Shown: positions 51,225-63,520, counted from the stretch's first letter. The stretch: 64,000 nt of DNA from Tenrec ecaudatus (GCF_050624435.1 NC_134539.1:142882025-142946024), one strand, 5' to 3'. The notes: generated from the sequence alone by a model not told the origin. Numbers and translations: made by a program.

Positions 51225-51289
51225 CCCTAGAGGGTGGATCTTTTAGGCAAATAAGGTGAAGGGAAGAAGGGACCTGGGCTGGTGGCCAT

Positions 51290-51440
51290 CAGGAATGGTG
51301 ACGCCGGCCAACATTTCCACAACACTCCTCCTAAGCTGGGCTCCACGCTGAGTTCTCTGAAGAGAGTCATGCGTCTGATCCTCCCAATAATCTGTTCGGG
51401 TTGGTATCGTCAGCCTCACTTTAGAGATTGGAATCCGAAT
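51290..51440 (+). repeat. MIR SINE remnant
   Basis: 'cctcccaataatctgttcgg' and 'cagcctcactttagagattg' fit the MIR middle. Diverged. Confidence 0.6.
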
Positions 51441-51862
51441 CAGAGGCTAACAAACCCGATACCTAAGACTGACGGGCTCCCAGGTGTTGGTGTTCTGTTT
51501 TTTGAGCTGAGAGCAGGCTGCATGTGTGTGTGTGTTTGTGCTGTAGAAATATGTACACTGCTGTGTGTACATTATGCACTGAGATACCATCTCCCTTGTA
51601 GTGTAAATGTTAACCCTTGATGGACTGTTTCACCCCACATTTGTGCTCATCTGTTTTCAGTTAGTGCAATCTGAGTCACCATCATCTTTTAAAAACACAC
51701 CAAGAAACTTTCTTTAATATTGTACTATTTTTCTCCAGCCTCATAATTCTATCCTAGCCTTTCCCCCAGTTCCATACTGTAGGTAATTTTCATGCTTCAA
51801 AGTCTGTGAGAGTGCCCTATGATAGCCGTTTACAACGCAGATATGGATATAATTTGTGATTT

Positions 51863-52095
51863 TTTAAAACATTTTATTAGGGGCTCATACAACTCTTATC
51901 ACAATCCATTCATATACATACATCAATTGTATAAAGCACATCTGTACATTCTTTTCCCTGATCATTTTCTTTTCTTTTTTTACATTTTATTAGGGGCTCA
52001 TACAACTATTATCACAATCCATACATATACATACATCAATTGTATAAAGCACATCCACACATTCCCTGCCCCAATCATTCTCAAAGCATTTGCTC
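51863..52095 (-). repeat. L1-like LINE 3' end, two tandem termini
   Basis: Two near-identical 3' termini in the same orientation (about 51863-51962 and 51978-52095, both 'ttttattaggggctcatac'). They are separated by an A/T-rich tail, but the pair is bounded by a single 14-bp duplication, ATAATTTGTGATTT, at 51849-51862 and 52096-52109. Confidence 0.85.
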
Positions 52096-52232
52096 ATAAT
52101 TTGTGATTTAAAAATACAGTTTTGTAACCTTACTAAAGTTTCACTGTGAGTATAGTAGTTATTTCAAATATATAATTAAATATTCTCATTTTTATAAAAA
52201 AGTAAAACTATGTTGGAAATGCATCTCTTTAA

Positions 52233-54081
52233 AAAATATTTTTATTGAGGACTCTTACATCTCTTATCACAATCCATACATTCATCCAGTGTGTCAAGCA
52301 CATTTGGGCACATGCCGCCATCATCATTTTCAAAGCATTCGCTTCCCACTTGAGCCCTTGATATCAGCTCCCCATTTCTTCCCCCTTCCCCTTGGCCGCC
52401 GTCCCTCAGGAACCCTTGAAAGTTATAGATTATTTTTTCCATGTCTTACATCGTCCTCTCTTGCCTCTCCCCCACTTTTCCATTACTCGTCTCCCTGGGA
52501 GGAGGTTCTAGGTTGATCCTTGTGATTGATTCCCCCTTTCTCCCCCACCCTCCCATAATCCTCCTGATACTTCTACTCTCATTGTTGGCCCTGAAGGGTT
52601 TATCTATCCTGGATTCCCTGTGTTGTGGGCTCTTATCTGTAGCAGTGTGCATTCTCTGGTCTAACCTGATTTGTAAAGTAGAATTGAGGTCATGATAGTG
52701 GGGTGAAGGAAACGCCAAAGAACTAGAGGAAAGTTGTGTGTTTCATCGGTGCTATACTGCACCCTGACTGGCTCATCTCTTCCCTGTGACCCCTCTGTGA
52801 AGAGATGTCCAATTGTCTACAGATGGGCATTGGGTCTACACTCCATGTCCCCCCACCCCCATCCCATTCACCTTGGGTATGGTTTTATTCTGGGTCTTAG
52901 ATGCCGGATACCTGATCACATTGCCACCTCATGATCACACTGGCTGGTGTGCTTCTTCTATGTGGGCTTTGTTGCTTCTCAGCTAGATGGCCTCTTGTTT
53001 ATCTACAAGCCTTTAAGACCCCAGATGCTATATATTTTGATAGCCAGACACCATCAGCTTTCTTCACCACATTTGCTTATGCACTCATTTTGTCTTCAGC
53101 GATCATGTTGGGAAGGTGAGCATCATAGAATGCTGAATTATTAGAACAAAGTGTTCTTGTGTTAAGGGAGTACTGGAGTCACGGTCCAATGTCCATCTGC
53201 AATCTTAATTCTTAACGTAGACATGAATACATAGTTCTATTCCCCTCTCATTATATGTATATTTACATATGTACATGCTTGTATTTAGACCTCTATAAAT
53301 GTCTTTTGCCTTCTGGTTCTTTCTTCTATTTCCTTTTAATTTCCTCCTGTCCCACCATCATGTTCAGCCTTCATTAGGGTTTAATAATTCCTCACTGCTA
53401 CATTGTCCTCGATTGAACCCCACTAGGCATCCTACCACCTTCCTTTCATTGATTTTAGCTGACTTGTTGTTCCCTTGTCCCTGGGTTGTTGTCCTTGCTC
53501 GCCTTCCCCTTCTCCTGCATCCCCCCCGAAACCACTGGTCTTGGTCTTTTCATCTCTGAATTATTTATCCCACCTATCTTATCTAAATACACATGCAGAT
53601 ACATTAATAAGTGCAAAATCCAGGCAAAGCCAAATAAAACAACAAAGGAAGTCAAAATCAACAAAACAATAACAACAGAAATAACGAAAACAAAATAACA
53701 ATAAGAAAGCCACTGACAAAGATGTAGAAGCCTGTCAATAGTTCAAGGTTTGTTGGCCTTTATGAGTGTCTTCCAGTCGAGTCTGTTTCCAGTGCTGTCC
53801 CCCAGCATCATGGTTCGGTGAGGGACGCTGTGTCCCGTGCGTGTGGTCCTCCCCATGCGTTGTCTGCGCCAATCAGGAAAATCATCCTTGGGGCTTGGTG
53901 GGCCAGGATGTCCTCTCCATCCCTTAACGTTTCTCCCGTGTGCTCTAATCAAATGTGCCCCTCTCCCCAAGCTGTAGCCCCAGTGCTGTCCTCTGAAGTG
54001 CATTCTTCTGGGTTGGGAGTGGGGGAGTGGGAGCTGGGGGTGTGTGGGGGAGCATGTCCACATAGTTGGGATTGGGGCCTG
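52233..54081 (-). repeat. L1-like LINE insertion, 1.85 kb, 5'-truncated
   Basis: Bounded by a perfect 19-bp duplication, TGGAAATGCATCTCTTTAA, at 52214-52232 and 54082-54100. The 3' terminus and A-tail are on the left. Only 3'-untranslated-type sequence is seen; no reverse-transcriptase reading frame. Includes a segment with 'agacaccatcagctttcttc' and A-rich runs near 53630-53710. Confidence 0.9.
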
Positions 54082-54898
54082 TGGAAATGCATCTCTTTAA
54101 GAGATCCGCAACACCCCCGCCCACCACCACCACCAATTAGTTCATTTACTTGTGGTTGAATATCATTATTTGTTAAGACAAATTCAGCAAATTAAATTCT
54201 AGCGCAGAGAAGATTGTTTTTGTCACATAAATGAGTAGATGGGACTGGGAGTTTATTAAAACGCTGTCAATAGTTCTTTCTAAGCCATAGGTGAAAAATC
54301 CCAATGATCATTAAAAATTTCCATATCATCCACCAAGTCAATACAATTCTTCGGTTTTGTTGAGAGCAAAGAATTGGAAACGAGGTAAAGTGTGAACAGC
54401 TTCGGGCCTTGCCATGTGTCCATTTCAGACTGGTTTGTACAGATCACTGTGGGCCTGATGAACACGTGTCTGCGGGCAAGGGATGGGAACTGGAAAGTCA
54501 GAGCTGAAGACCGACTCAAAAGCTTTTCTAGACTCTGGAGGAAAGCGCAGGAAGCCTTCCCTGCGGATGGTGTGGTCCTGAAGTGAACCAAGGGTGGCTG
54601 CCCAAGGCCTGTCCTTGGGATGCTGGGCGGTCAGCTGCCTAAGGGGGGCGTTGGGACGAGTAGCAAGCCACCAGGAGCCCCCCCTTAATGCAGATTTTCA
54701 TTTTATTCGACATCTTAGAGAAGCCACTCAGAATAGGAGCTGCGGGGAGGAGGTCAGAAGAGGTCACCGAAGAGACTGTAGCTCAGAGACTTGGCCTAGA
54801 ACTTGGAGGCCTGCTGCCTAGAGCGCTGGCCTGGATACCACCCACGCTCCCATTGACCAGCTCTGCACCGTTAGCTCTCTGACTGACATCTTTGTCAG

Positions 54899-55355
54899 CC
54901 AATGGCCTTTGGGGCTGCGAAAGCACCCGCCTCCCCAGCCGTTGGGCGGGGCAAAGTGGTGGAGTGGCAAAAATGTACACCAATGGCAAGGAGGTTTCAA
55001 ACGCTCCGCGCACGACGACCAATGAGATCAAAGAGTTGTTCGAAAAGACATGTCAGGCAGCCAATAACCGGCGACGCTTGCAGGTGGGGGTCGCGTGCCT
55101 TCCGTTCCGAGAGGGCGGGGCGGTGTCCCAAACGGAAGGTGGTGGTTGTGGGTGCCGGAGCTGCTGTGGAACTAGGGGTCAGGCCCGGCTGCCGTTGTCT
55201 GTCGTCGCGGCCCCGCTTCCGGGCTCGACTGCCCCGGCCCGCCCCGCCTCCCTTTCGACCGCTCGGTTCCAGGCCCGGCTCCCCGCCCGCTTCGCGCCCC
55301 GCCCGCCGCCTCCGGCCGCCGCCGCGGCCCGCACTGCGGCCCCGCCGCCGCCACC
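54899..55355 (+). promoter_or_regulatory. DCAF7: DCAF7 promoter: CCAAT array and CpG island
   Basis: Four same-orientation CCAAT boxes at 54899, 54980, 55019 and 55061, the last three spaced 39 and 42 bp apart, with a GGGCGGGG box at 54944-54951. Downstream, 55090-55355 is very GC- and CpG-rich up to the start codon, which has a strong context (GCCGCCACCATGT). Fits an NF-Y-driven housekeeping promoter without a TATA box. Confidence 0.75.
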
Positions 55356-55493
55356 ATGTCCCTGCACGGCAAACGGAAGGAGATCTACAAGTATGAGGCG
55401 CCCTGGACCGTCTACGCCATGAACTGGAGCGTGCGGCCCGACAAGCGCTTTCGCCTGGCGCTGGGCAGCTTCGTGGAGGAGTACAACAACAAG
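55356..55493 (+). CDS. DCAF7: DCAF7 (WDR68/HAN11), exon 1 only
   Basis: WD-repeat scaffold protein that binds DYRK1A and HIPK2 and serves as a CUL4-DDB1 adaptor. Exon 1 encodes [20 protein letters not shown] through VEEYNNK (46 codons), identical to my recollection of the human N-terminus. It ends in phase 0 at GTGGGC. The next exon, expected to start VQLVGLDEES, is not found before 64000. Confidence 0.97.
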
Positions 55494-57064
55494 GTGGGCC
55501 GGGCCGGGGCTCGGAACCCGGCTGGCGGGAGCGGACCCCGGGAGCGCCCTTTCGGGGTGGCAGCCCCTAGCCAGCTCCCCGCAACCCCCCGGAGCGGTCC
55601 CCGGGATTCCGGCCCTGCGCTGGGGGCCTTCGCGCACGTCGTCTCATTTCATCCCGGTCGCATGCCTGGGGGGGTGGGGGATGGTCGCGAGCCGAGTTGC
55701 CCCCAGTTTACCGGTGGGAAGACTGAGGCACGGTGTTGTGACTTACGGCCCTAGGCAGCTGTTTGGTGGCCGAAACCAGAGTGGACACCCCAGAACTACG
55801 CCATTTCCCCGACTCCGCTCCCTTCCTGCCGCAGTGCTCCAATTTGGGGACTTAGAGGTGGGAGGACCAGTTGGCTAGGAGGGAAAAGCTATTGGAAAAT
55901 CCGTTTATAGCACAGGCTTCCCCGCCCCCCCTTCTCCTGCCTCTAGATTGTATTCTCTGTTCTTCGCTGTTGCTGGGAGCCATTCCTTCCAAAACCATCT
56001 CTTTGGGAAAGCTTTGCCCCGTTATAGTTTCCCTTATAGAGAAAGGTGACTGACACTTAGCCTCATCTTCCCGTGGCCCCCTTCCTGCTGAGAGCGAGGT
56101 GTCAACTTGACTCTCAAGTCTTTCTGCACGTCCATCCATTTGAGGGCCCTTCATGGAAGCGCAGGTGGGATGGGTGAGCGTGTGTAGCCATCTTTGTTTT
56201 CGGAAGTTGTTCAGTAAGGGACTTTCTTTCCTTTATCCCCTAAACTCTTCCTTTGGTTGCCCTATTGCGATAGGGTCCAGAGTTAGGGTCCTTGAATCTC
56301 AGAAGGCTGAAATCGTGTGGGCAGTGACAGGCATGATGTCGCATTTGAAAAGCCAGGTGGGCTAGGGTGCTGTCTGCTCTGTTGACAAGCTGTGGACCTC
56401 TGACCCTGTGGTGTGTTGTAGAAAAGGGGTTCTGGTGGCCCTGGGAAAAACATCTGAAACGTTGACTGTTCTGCGTATAGTTTTCCAGGAGCACACTTGT
56501 TTCTCTAGAGTCTGCCTGAACTATTTTGAAGGCCCTTTGAGAAAACAGTGAAAACCGTAGACAGCCAACACCCAGACATTGCACATCCACAGTTTACAGA
56601 CCCCCCCCCAGGAGCTTGAGTGGATCTTGAAGTCTCCCCCTTGCCCATAGAAGGCAGAGAGTCATACACAAAGTGTGCTTTCTCTCTTTTTCTCTACTGC
56701 CTTTTCATTCCTTATGGAGCGTGAGGAGACAGAGCTGGGGATGGAATGGAAAGCCCTTTTGTAGACTGTACCCTGAAAATCAAGACCCCTAGAACTATTG
56801 TTTTAAGGGTACATTTTTTGTTTGCTTTTTGTAAAAACAGGTAAAATATGGTCTTCCACAGGGCATGAGTCTTTTCACACATATTGATCTCTTTTTTTTC
56901 TTGCTAGTCTTTTCAGGGTCAACTTGGATAAGCAGTGATTTACTCCCATTTCTGAGAGAAGGCAAGTTGAGTCACCGTCACAGTTAGGCTGCCAGTGGAA
57001 TCTGGGCCGGTATTGATACGGAACCGCAGTGACAGGAGCTCTATCTCCAGTCCGTCCTTCAATT

Positions 57065-57285
57065 CAGCACCTGGATGGGGTGCCTTCTTTGCCATCGGGT
57101 CATTTCCAACCCTTAGTGACCCAGTAGGTCCGAGTAGAACCTGGCTCTCTGGGTTTCCAGGACGGTCAAGTCTTGCCAGGAGTAGAAAGTAGACCTCACT
57201 CATCTTTGTCCCACAGAGCAGCTAGCTGATAGTTTCAAACTGTTGACTTTTCGGTTGGCAGCACACCACATAACCAGGGCTCCAG
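57065..57285 (-). repeat. AfroSINE
   Basis: Antisense: 'ttgccatcgggtcatttcc', 'ctgggtttccaggacgg', 'cacataaccagggctcc'. Confidence 0.82.
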
Positions 57286-58774
57286 TGTTGGCCTCAGTGA
57301 AATGCCAGCTAATAATCCTAGTGGTCCCAGAACAAGCAGTTGACTTTTAACTCGGCGTCTCTGACAGTACAAACGATTAATGCATTAGCTGCTAAGGAAA
57401 ATGTTAGTAGTTGTTGAGTTCTGAGAATCTAGTGCCCAAACACCTGCCTTTGAAATCCTGTGGGGTTCAGTTTTAGGTCTCCAGTAGCCCAAGTCAAGCC
57501 ATGGTGAAGGTTGGGTGTTTTGATTTTACATTGTAACTTCACTTGTGTTACTGGTGCAGGCAATGCAGTTTCTTAAAATGGTTTTGTGTCTCCACTTAAC
57601 TGTAGTTCGGGGTTCTTGGCTAGTGTGTGGGCCCCATGGATTCCGTGGCCATCAGAAGTGTGTAGAAGCTTTGGGGAATTATGTTTTGGAACACATAAAA
57701 TATGTAGATTACAAAAGAAGCCAGTCATGTGCAACTGTGGTTATCAAAACTTCTTTGAAAAGTGGTGAGCTACAGTAACAGGTCCTTTAAAAGTAACTTG
57801 TTAAATTATATCATTGAGTGGAATTGTTACTTAATTTTGAAATCGTGATGAGGGTAACAACTTTTTGTAATCCATTTAACAAATGTGATGTGAAAAATCA
57901 TTGCTTTCGATACTGTTCATGCTGCTGTGGGTTGCTGTATCCATTAGTAATTGAAAGAAAGGCCACATTTTAACAAGAGATTGGTAAAAGTATAGAGTTT
58001 GGATTCATGTTTACCTCCCACCCCCATCTCGAAGTTATGGACCTCTGCCTCAGGTTTATGCATAAGGACTGCAATCCCACTTTCAAGTAGGGGTTTCTGT
58101 GCTACTTTTTGGAAAAACCCTGCCTCAGAGGTGGCTGACTTCATTTAGAGAACATTTTAAATTATTGGGCAGAATTTCAGACTCTCAGTTCCTGCTTGCA
58201 CAGAGCAAATAGACTTGGAAGCAGCAGCCCAGAAATGACTCTGTGTGTTGCCATCAAGAAAGCATTACAATTTTGTAAATCTTATATTAATATAGCCATG
58301 TTTCCTATAGTAAAAATGCTTTAGCTCACTGGAATTAATAAATCTATTAGCATTGCAAGAACAACCTGACTTCCAGGTGTTCTGACGTCTGAATACACCT
58401 GGGAATCACTGCACAGGGAAGAAACAGATTCTATCAACGAAAGCCCCAGTGTCAAGTTGTCCTTCCAGTTGGTTTTGTGTGTGGTCTCAGCAGCCGCGGT
58501 GCTACAGCACTCGTTCTCAAAGTTTGAGGCCAGAGGGACTTCCTTGGCGTTTGCACATATTCCTGGGCTCCTGCCTTGAAGTTATTCAGTGATTCAGAAG
58601 CAGGCGGTCCACACTGCGTTCTGGAGTTACCATGGCATCTGCTGGACAAAGGCAGGAATCGGATCACCTTCCATTGATTCTGCCATCCAGCCAGTTTCAC
58701 CAGTTTCACTCCTGCAAAAAAGTTCGGTGATCATACAGCCTCTTTGAGCTGGCTTGGGCTCAGGTCTCAATTCG

Positions 58775-58970
58775 TTCGGACACTCCCCACTGGTGTGTGA
58801 CCTCGGGCAAGTTAACCTGTGCCTGTTTCCTCAACTGAAAAAGGAGGAACATCAGCAATTGCATTTATCATAGATGGCTATTATAAAAATTAACTGCTTC
58901 ACTGGCCTTGGGACTGTCTGGCACATAGTAGGCATTGTAGCAATGCTAGGTATGACCAGGTAATCATTGT
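58775..58970 (+). repeat. MIR SINE remnant
   Basis: 'gtgacctcgggcaagttaac', 'ctgtttcctcaactgaaaa' and 'ggcacatagtaggcattg', a clear MIR order. Confidence 0.82.
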
Positions 58971-59124
58971 CTTATTGCTGCCACAGCAGAAATGCCACCA
59001 GGCCCCGAGCAATCCCATGATTGATGGCCGGCTGGACCATTGTGACTCAGGAGTTTCATTAGCTGGTTTGCGGGAGGTGGGTAGTCCATCTTAGTCTGGA
59101 AGCTCAGCTCACACCTATTGATAG

Positions 59125-59260
59125 GTGCCCTTGAGTTGTTTCCTGCTCATAGAAGCCCTCTGCACAACGGGATGGAGCCCTGTCTGGCCCCGCGCCATCC
59201 TCACATTTGTTACAGGCCCATTGCTGTAGCCACTGTGTCTGCTCCTCAGGAAGTTTCCCG
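59125..59260 (-). repeat. RTE/BovB-like LINE fragment
   Basis: Homologous to 44650-44770: shared 'cagccctgcgcc'-like and 'gtagccactgtgtc' segments in the same order. Confidence 0.6.
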
Positions 59261-59659
59261 TATCTGCCAGTACCCATCTGCTGCCATCCATAGTGTCTAA
59301 TTCCTCAGAAGGGGACGACCTCTTCCTTCTTCGTAGGCTGTTCTTATTCTGGAAGCTCTTTGGGTGAGCCTGCTGGACTTTGTAATTCCAGTGGCAGCTT
59401 CTAGCAGCACAGCACACAACGGCAATCCACCACACCCCGGCAGACTGACAGAGCCGTGTGGTGTGGAGCATCATCGCAACATGCAGTTCTCCACAGACAG
59501 GTGGGTGGGGGCGACTCCAAAGACAGCAGGAATGCAACCTGAGTCTCTGAAGGAAGGCGAGAATGCTCCCATTAGCGAATGAGCATTCTCTCATGCTCAC
59601 CACCATTGCAGCCCCTGGAATTGGAGTGTCATTAAGGAGAAGCACATGGGTGGTTGGTA

Positions 59660-59785
59660 GAGTTGACTCCTGGATAACGCCAACAATTAAGCACTTGAGA
59701 ACTTAATTGAAAGGTTAGCGGTTCAAATCCAATCCACAAAAGGTGCCTAGGAAGAAAGACCTTAGTCTCCTTCCAAAAAGATGAT
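59660..59785 (+). repeat. AfroSINE fragment, variant subfamily
   Basis: 'aaaggttagcggttcaaatc' B-box region and 'aaaggtgcctaggaagaaag'. Lacks a good 3' end. Confidence 0.65.
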
Positions 59786-60529
59786 TATTTTTTCCCCATT
59801 AGGGGTGGAGGGAGCTTGACTTGAGCCATGATGGATTTGACAACACCTGCTTGATTAGGTAGTTTTGGCTTTGTGTTTCCACAGGGGAATCCTGTGACCT
59901 CAGGAAGGCCATTGAGTCATTCCACAGGCTTTTAAGATCCCCGAGGAGAATTCTCTTTGATCCCTTCTGTGACCAACTCATTTCATGGGCTAGCAGCTTC
60001 TGCTTCTGACTCCAAGTACTATAATGGGCTCGGTTAATCCCATTTTCTCCTGGTCTGCCTGGCTTAGACACAGTGACTCTTGCATCTCTCTTGACCTTTG
60101 ACAATACCTGTGGTCTTGAGGTAGGTGGTGCTTGCCTTCTTTCATAGGACAAGACGGTAGCTGTTTGTGGGCTTCATAGTTTCAGAGTTGGTTTTGAATA
60201 AGGGATTTATTTCGTCGTAATATCAGCGAACCGGCCATGTTCTAACGTCTAGCACAATTAGTGATCAGATGGAGGCTCTGACAGACAGTAGCTACGCCTG
60301 GTGCTTTTGAAGAATACCAGTAGTGAATCTGGGGGCCACCACCCTGCAGTGGAAGTACAAGAGAGCTTCATGGCAAAATGGAATGAAACGAGAATGGCAT
60401 TTTAGCCACAAGCCCTTTGGAGCCCCCTCATACACGGGTGAACGTTCGCCTTGTCAACGGTTTTGATTTTTCTGCAATTCTTAATGTGCACTTCCTTCAG
60501 ATCTGTGTCCCAGAGAGGGTGATACTCCC

Positions 60530-60725
60530 CCCCTGGGGAATGCTGGAATGGCCTTAGCGGCTACAAAAGCCAATACCAGGTCTTGAGTCAGGCACACCTT
60601 TGTCCTCAGAGTTACTTCCTTGCTTTTTAGCACTTTAAAAGAGGTCTTGTGCAGCAGATTTACCCCATGTGACGCTTTATTTGCACTCTTGACTGCTGCC
60701 TCCATGAGCATTGACTGTGCGGTGA
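60530..60725 (-). repeat. RTE/BovB-like LINE fragment
   Basis: Minus-strand translation LRTKVCLTQDLVLAFVAAKA parallels LRTEACLIQAMVFSV at 45.1 kb. Abuts an RTE fragment of opposite strand. Confidence 0.75.
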
Positions 60726-60726
60726 A

Positions 60727-61115
60727 AGTTGGATATTGAAGAAGGAAGGCCCAAGGAGAAGCAATGCATTTGAATGATGGCGCTGGTGAAGAAGATTGTA
60801 AGTACCTGGACTTCTAAAAGAACAAACAAATCTGTCTAGAAAGAAGGACAGCCAGAATGCCCTTAAGGCAAGGATGGCGAGACTTTGTCGCTAGTACTTT
60901 GGATATGTTGTCAGGAGAGACAGGTCTGGGAAGGATGTCATGATTGGTGAATCGGAGGGAGGGGCTGCGAAAAGAGGACCGCCCTCCACAGGAAGCATTG
61001 GGGCAGCAGCTGCACCCATGAGCTCCTGCCTAGGAAGGATCGGGAGGATGGCGCAGGAGCAGGCAGAATCTCCGTAGGTTGTGCATAAGGTCACTATGAG
61101 TCTGAACCGACTCGA
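60727..61115 (+). repeat. RTE/BovB-like LINE 3' end
   Basis: 'ttgaatgatggcgctggtga', 'gtcaggagagacaggtctgg' and the terminal 'gtcactatgagtctgaaccg', the tail shared with AfroSINEs. Together with the preceding piece it suggests an inverted 5' end, as in twin priming. Confidence 0.78.
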
Positions 61116-61639
61116 CAAGAAGTTATCCTGGGTGATGGGCTATCGCACAAAAGTTTTTTGTTGCCAGGAGGCCTTAGGTAGTTTCATCTTGTTTTTTCCT
61201 GAGAAGGGGTGGGAGTGTCTGTTCAGCTGCAAGATGCCTCAGGAGGATCATTTTCCACTCGTGGAGCTCACCGCGGCCCTCTGTCGTCCCGTCCCTTCCC
61301 TCACTGATACCACAAAGAGGTAGCGAATGGGTAACAGGTCTCGGGCCAGCGACAGTAGTCCTCATTCACAGGGGTGCTGTTGGCAGCTGTAAAGGGAGTA
61401 ATTTCGTCCACGTTGGTCTTCTTGAGTTGTTGGCTATTTGGCAGGGCTCTGCCCACATTGTGCTGTCTGGCAGGACTATCCACAGAGCACTGGAACACAG
61501 AGAACTCTCTGGCTTTAACTCTTGCCACTTCCCCACATCGGGAGAGAACTTATTTCCCCCGAGTGTACAACAGAACAAAACACTGCCTGCTCCTGCACCA
61601 TGCTCACAGTGGCTCCTCTATTGGACCCCCTGCTGTGGC

Positions 61640-61810
61640 CAAGTGTCCGTCCATCTCGTGGGTGGAGGGCCTCCCTCTCCTTCACTGCCCCTCTCCTTAC
61701 CAAGCAGGACGTCCACCTCCAGGGACTGGTCTCTCTGACCACATGTCCAGAGTACATGAGACAGAGTCTCACCATTGTTTCTGCTAAGGAGCAGCTGGCT
61801 TTCAAGACAG
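61640..61810 (-). repeat. RTE/BovB-like LINE fragment
   Basis: Homologous to 44790-44910: 'cactgcccctctccttacca', 'ctccagggactggtctctc' and 'ctaaggagca' in order. Confidence 0.65.
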
Positions 61811-63324
61811 ACTTGCTTAGGTGTTTCTGGCAGTCGATGTGTTGCGGGTTCGAATGAATGCCAGCCACTATCATGTCTTGATAATTTAGACGAGTCTTTA
61901 TTCGGTGATAACCGGACTGCTAGAATCTAAAAGCGATTGGAGTCCTGAGTGGACATTTCAGTCTACGTTTAAAGGCCAAAAGCTAATTTATCATTTGTCT
62001 AGGATTTAAGCAAACATGGATAGAAGCAGAAAGCAAAATTAAAGTTATTATTCCTTAAAGTTAGTAAGCGTTAGAGGGTACAGCCTTGATTATAAATATC
62101 TTGGTTAATAAAATTAAAAGTAATATCCTGGTTACAACACCAAAAGGAACAATGTTATTACTTACGATGTTCTGGTCTCGAGAACATAAAGAGTACATTT
62201 AAAAATCAATCACTAGCGGGACTTTCTGAGATGGGAAGGGGAAGCAGGCAGGTCATTCAGCAGTCAACAAAACGTGGTTCCAGTGGCTAGTGCTGGTCCG
62301 CCTGACGTGGCACCTTCAATATTCTTCCCCAGCACCAGAGTTTAATATGAGGCCTAGGAAACGGGAACATGGATTGCTCGTCTGACTCCTAAGTGGAAGC
62401 AAGGTGAAGGAAGACGTGACCAGACCTCCAGAGTCAGCGCTTTCTCTCAGGTCTGTGCCTCAGGAGTCATCTGACCCAGAGGGCAAACCGGAAAAGTAAA
62501 TAAAATGCATTCACCTCCCAGCCTTTTCTCTGTTGTTGTAGTTTTGGGCCATCAAGTAGCATTCCTGCCCTGTAAAGAGTGGCCAGGCGTTTTGGAGGCT
62601 GTGCCTCCACAGGAGCACGTCTGGAGGTCTCTCTCCCCCAGTGCGGCACAGGGGGAGGGGAGCCCAGCTGCTCAAGGAACACAGTCAGCAGCAGTTAGCC
62701 TCTCTGCCGCCAGGGCTCCTCTTTTCTCTTCCTTGTCATGCTGGTGTGCTGCCCTGTAGGGCAGAGTGGCCCTGCTCTGTGCAGTCCCCAAGGCCGTAAC
62801 GGCCATCCGACTGCTGAGCGGACTCAGCAACTTGTGGAGAAACTGTCAAACGGGAACCTGATTTGCAGTGTAAACGTTCACCCCAAATAGTAACACGTAT
62901 CTTTTTAAAATGGGTGTAAGAAGATGCCAAGAGAGGGTATCTGTGACTGCTGACTCCAAATCAGACGAGCATCTTTCTCCGAAAGAGGTGGTAGATTTCT
63001 GAGCATTAAAGCCCGTGATCCTTGGGGCTGGAACAGTGGGAAAGGGTGCATAGACAGGAAGCAGGAGCCTCCCCAGATCCTGTGTGACACTGGGTAGAAA
63101 GGGAGCTAAGCTGACACATAGCTGTGCCATCTTTTATGAAAGCCGGAGATGAGGGAGGTTGTGGGGAGAGACTGGCCTGTGAGCCGCTTGGCCGTTCCAG
63201 ATGGCTGTTGGCTGGGGAGACGCAGAGGCTTCATGCCTGGCTGCCAATTTGGCCTCTCTCTCCCAGGATCCTCCCTTAGGTCATCCAGGAGGAACTTGCC
63301 TCATGTAAGAGGGACTAGCACAGG

Positions 63325-63520
63325 AGCTGAGGAGCCCTGCTGGCTAAGTAGGCTTCACATCTGGCTGCTAACCCCCAGTCAGCAGATTGAGCCCACGGAC
63401 CATTCCGCAGGAGAAGGATAAGGCTGTCTGCTCTCAGATGAAGGTTCCGAGGCCCAGAGGGACAGTGTCCTATGGGGTCACCATGAGTCGGAATCGGCTC
63501 GAGAACAGCGAGTGTGAGCA
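63325..63520 (+). repeat. AfroSINE
   Basis: 'gaggagccctgctggctaag' head through 'caccatgagtcggaatcggc' and 'tcgagaacagcgagtg'. One of the better-preserved copies. Confidence 0.9.

Larger units (their letters stand above)
50900..54898. other. KCNH6-DCAF7 intergenic region
   Basis: No gene found. Contains a SPIN copy, a MIR, two L1-like insertions with clear duplications, and 54101-54898, which is unique sequence without a recognised feature. The minus-strand reading frame at 54280-54591 resembles no family I know. Confidence 0.7.

Noticed and set aside
54280-54591. 103-residue minus-strand frame near the DCAF7 promoter
   Set aside because: No similarity to any family I know, no promoter or splice context, moderate length expected by chance.
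58480-58720. MER5/MER20-like hAT remnant in DCAF7 intron
   Set aside because: Only scattered matches ('gttctcaaagtttgagg', 'gtgattcagaagc'); too weak to list as a feature.
62505-62800. Possible antisense SINE or RTE trace
   Set aside because: Some segments fit, but order and ends do not support a call.
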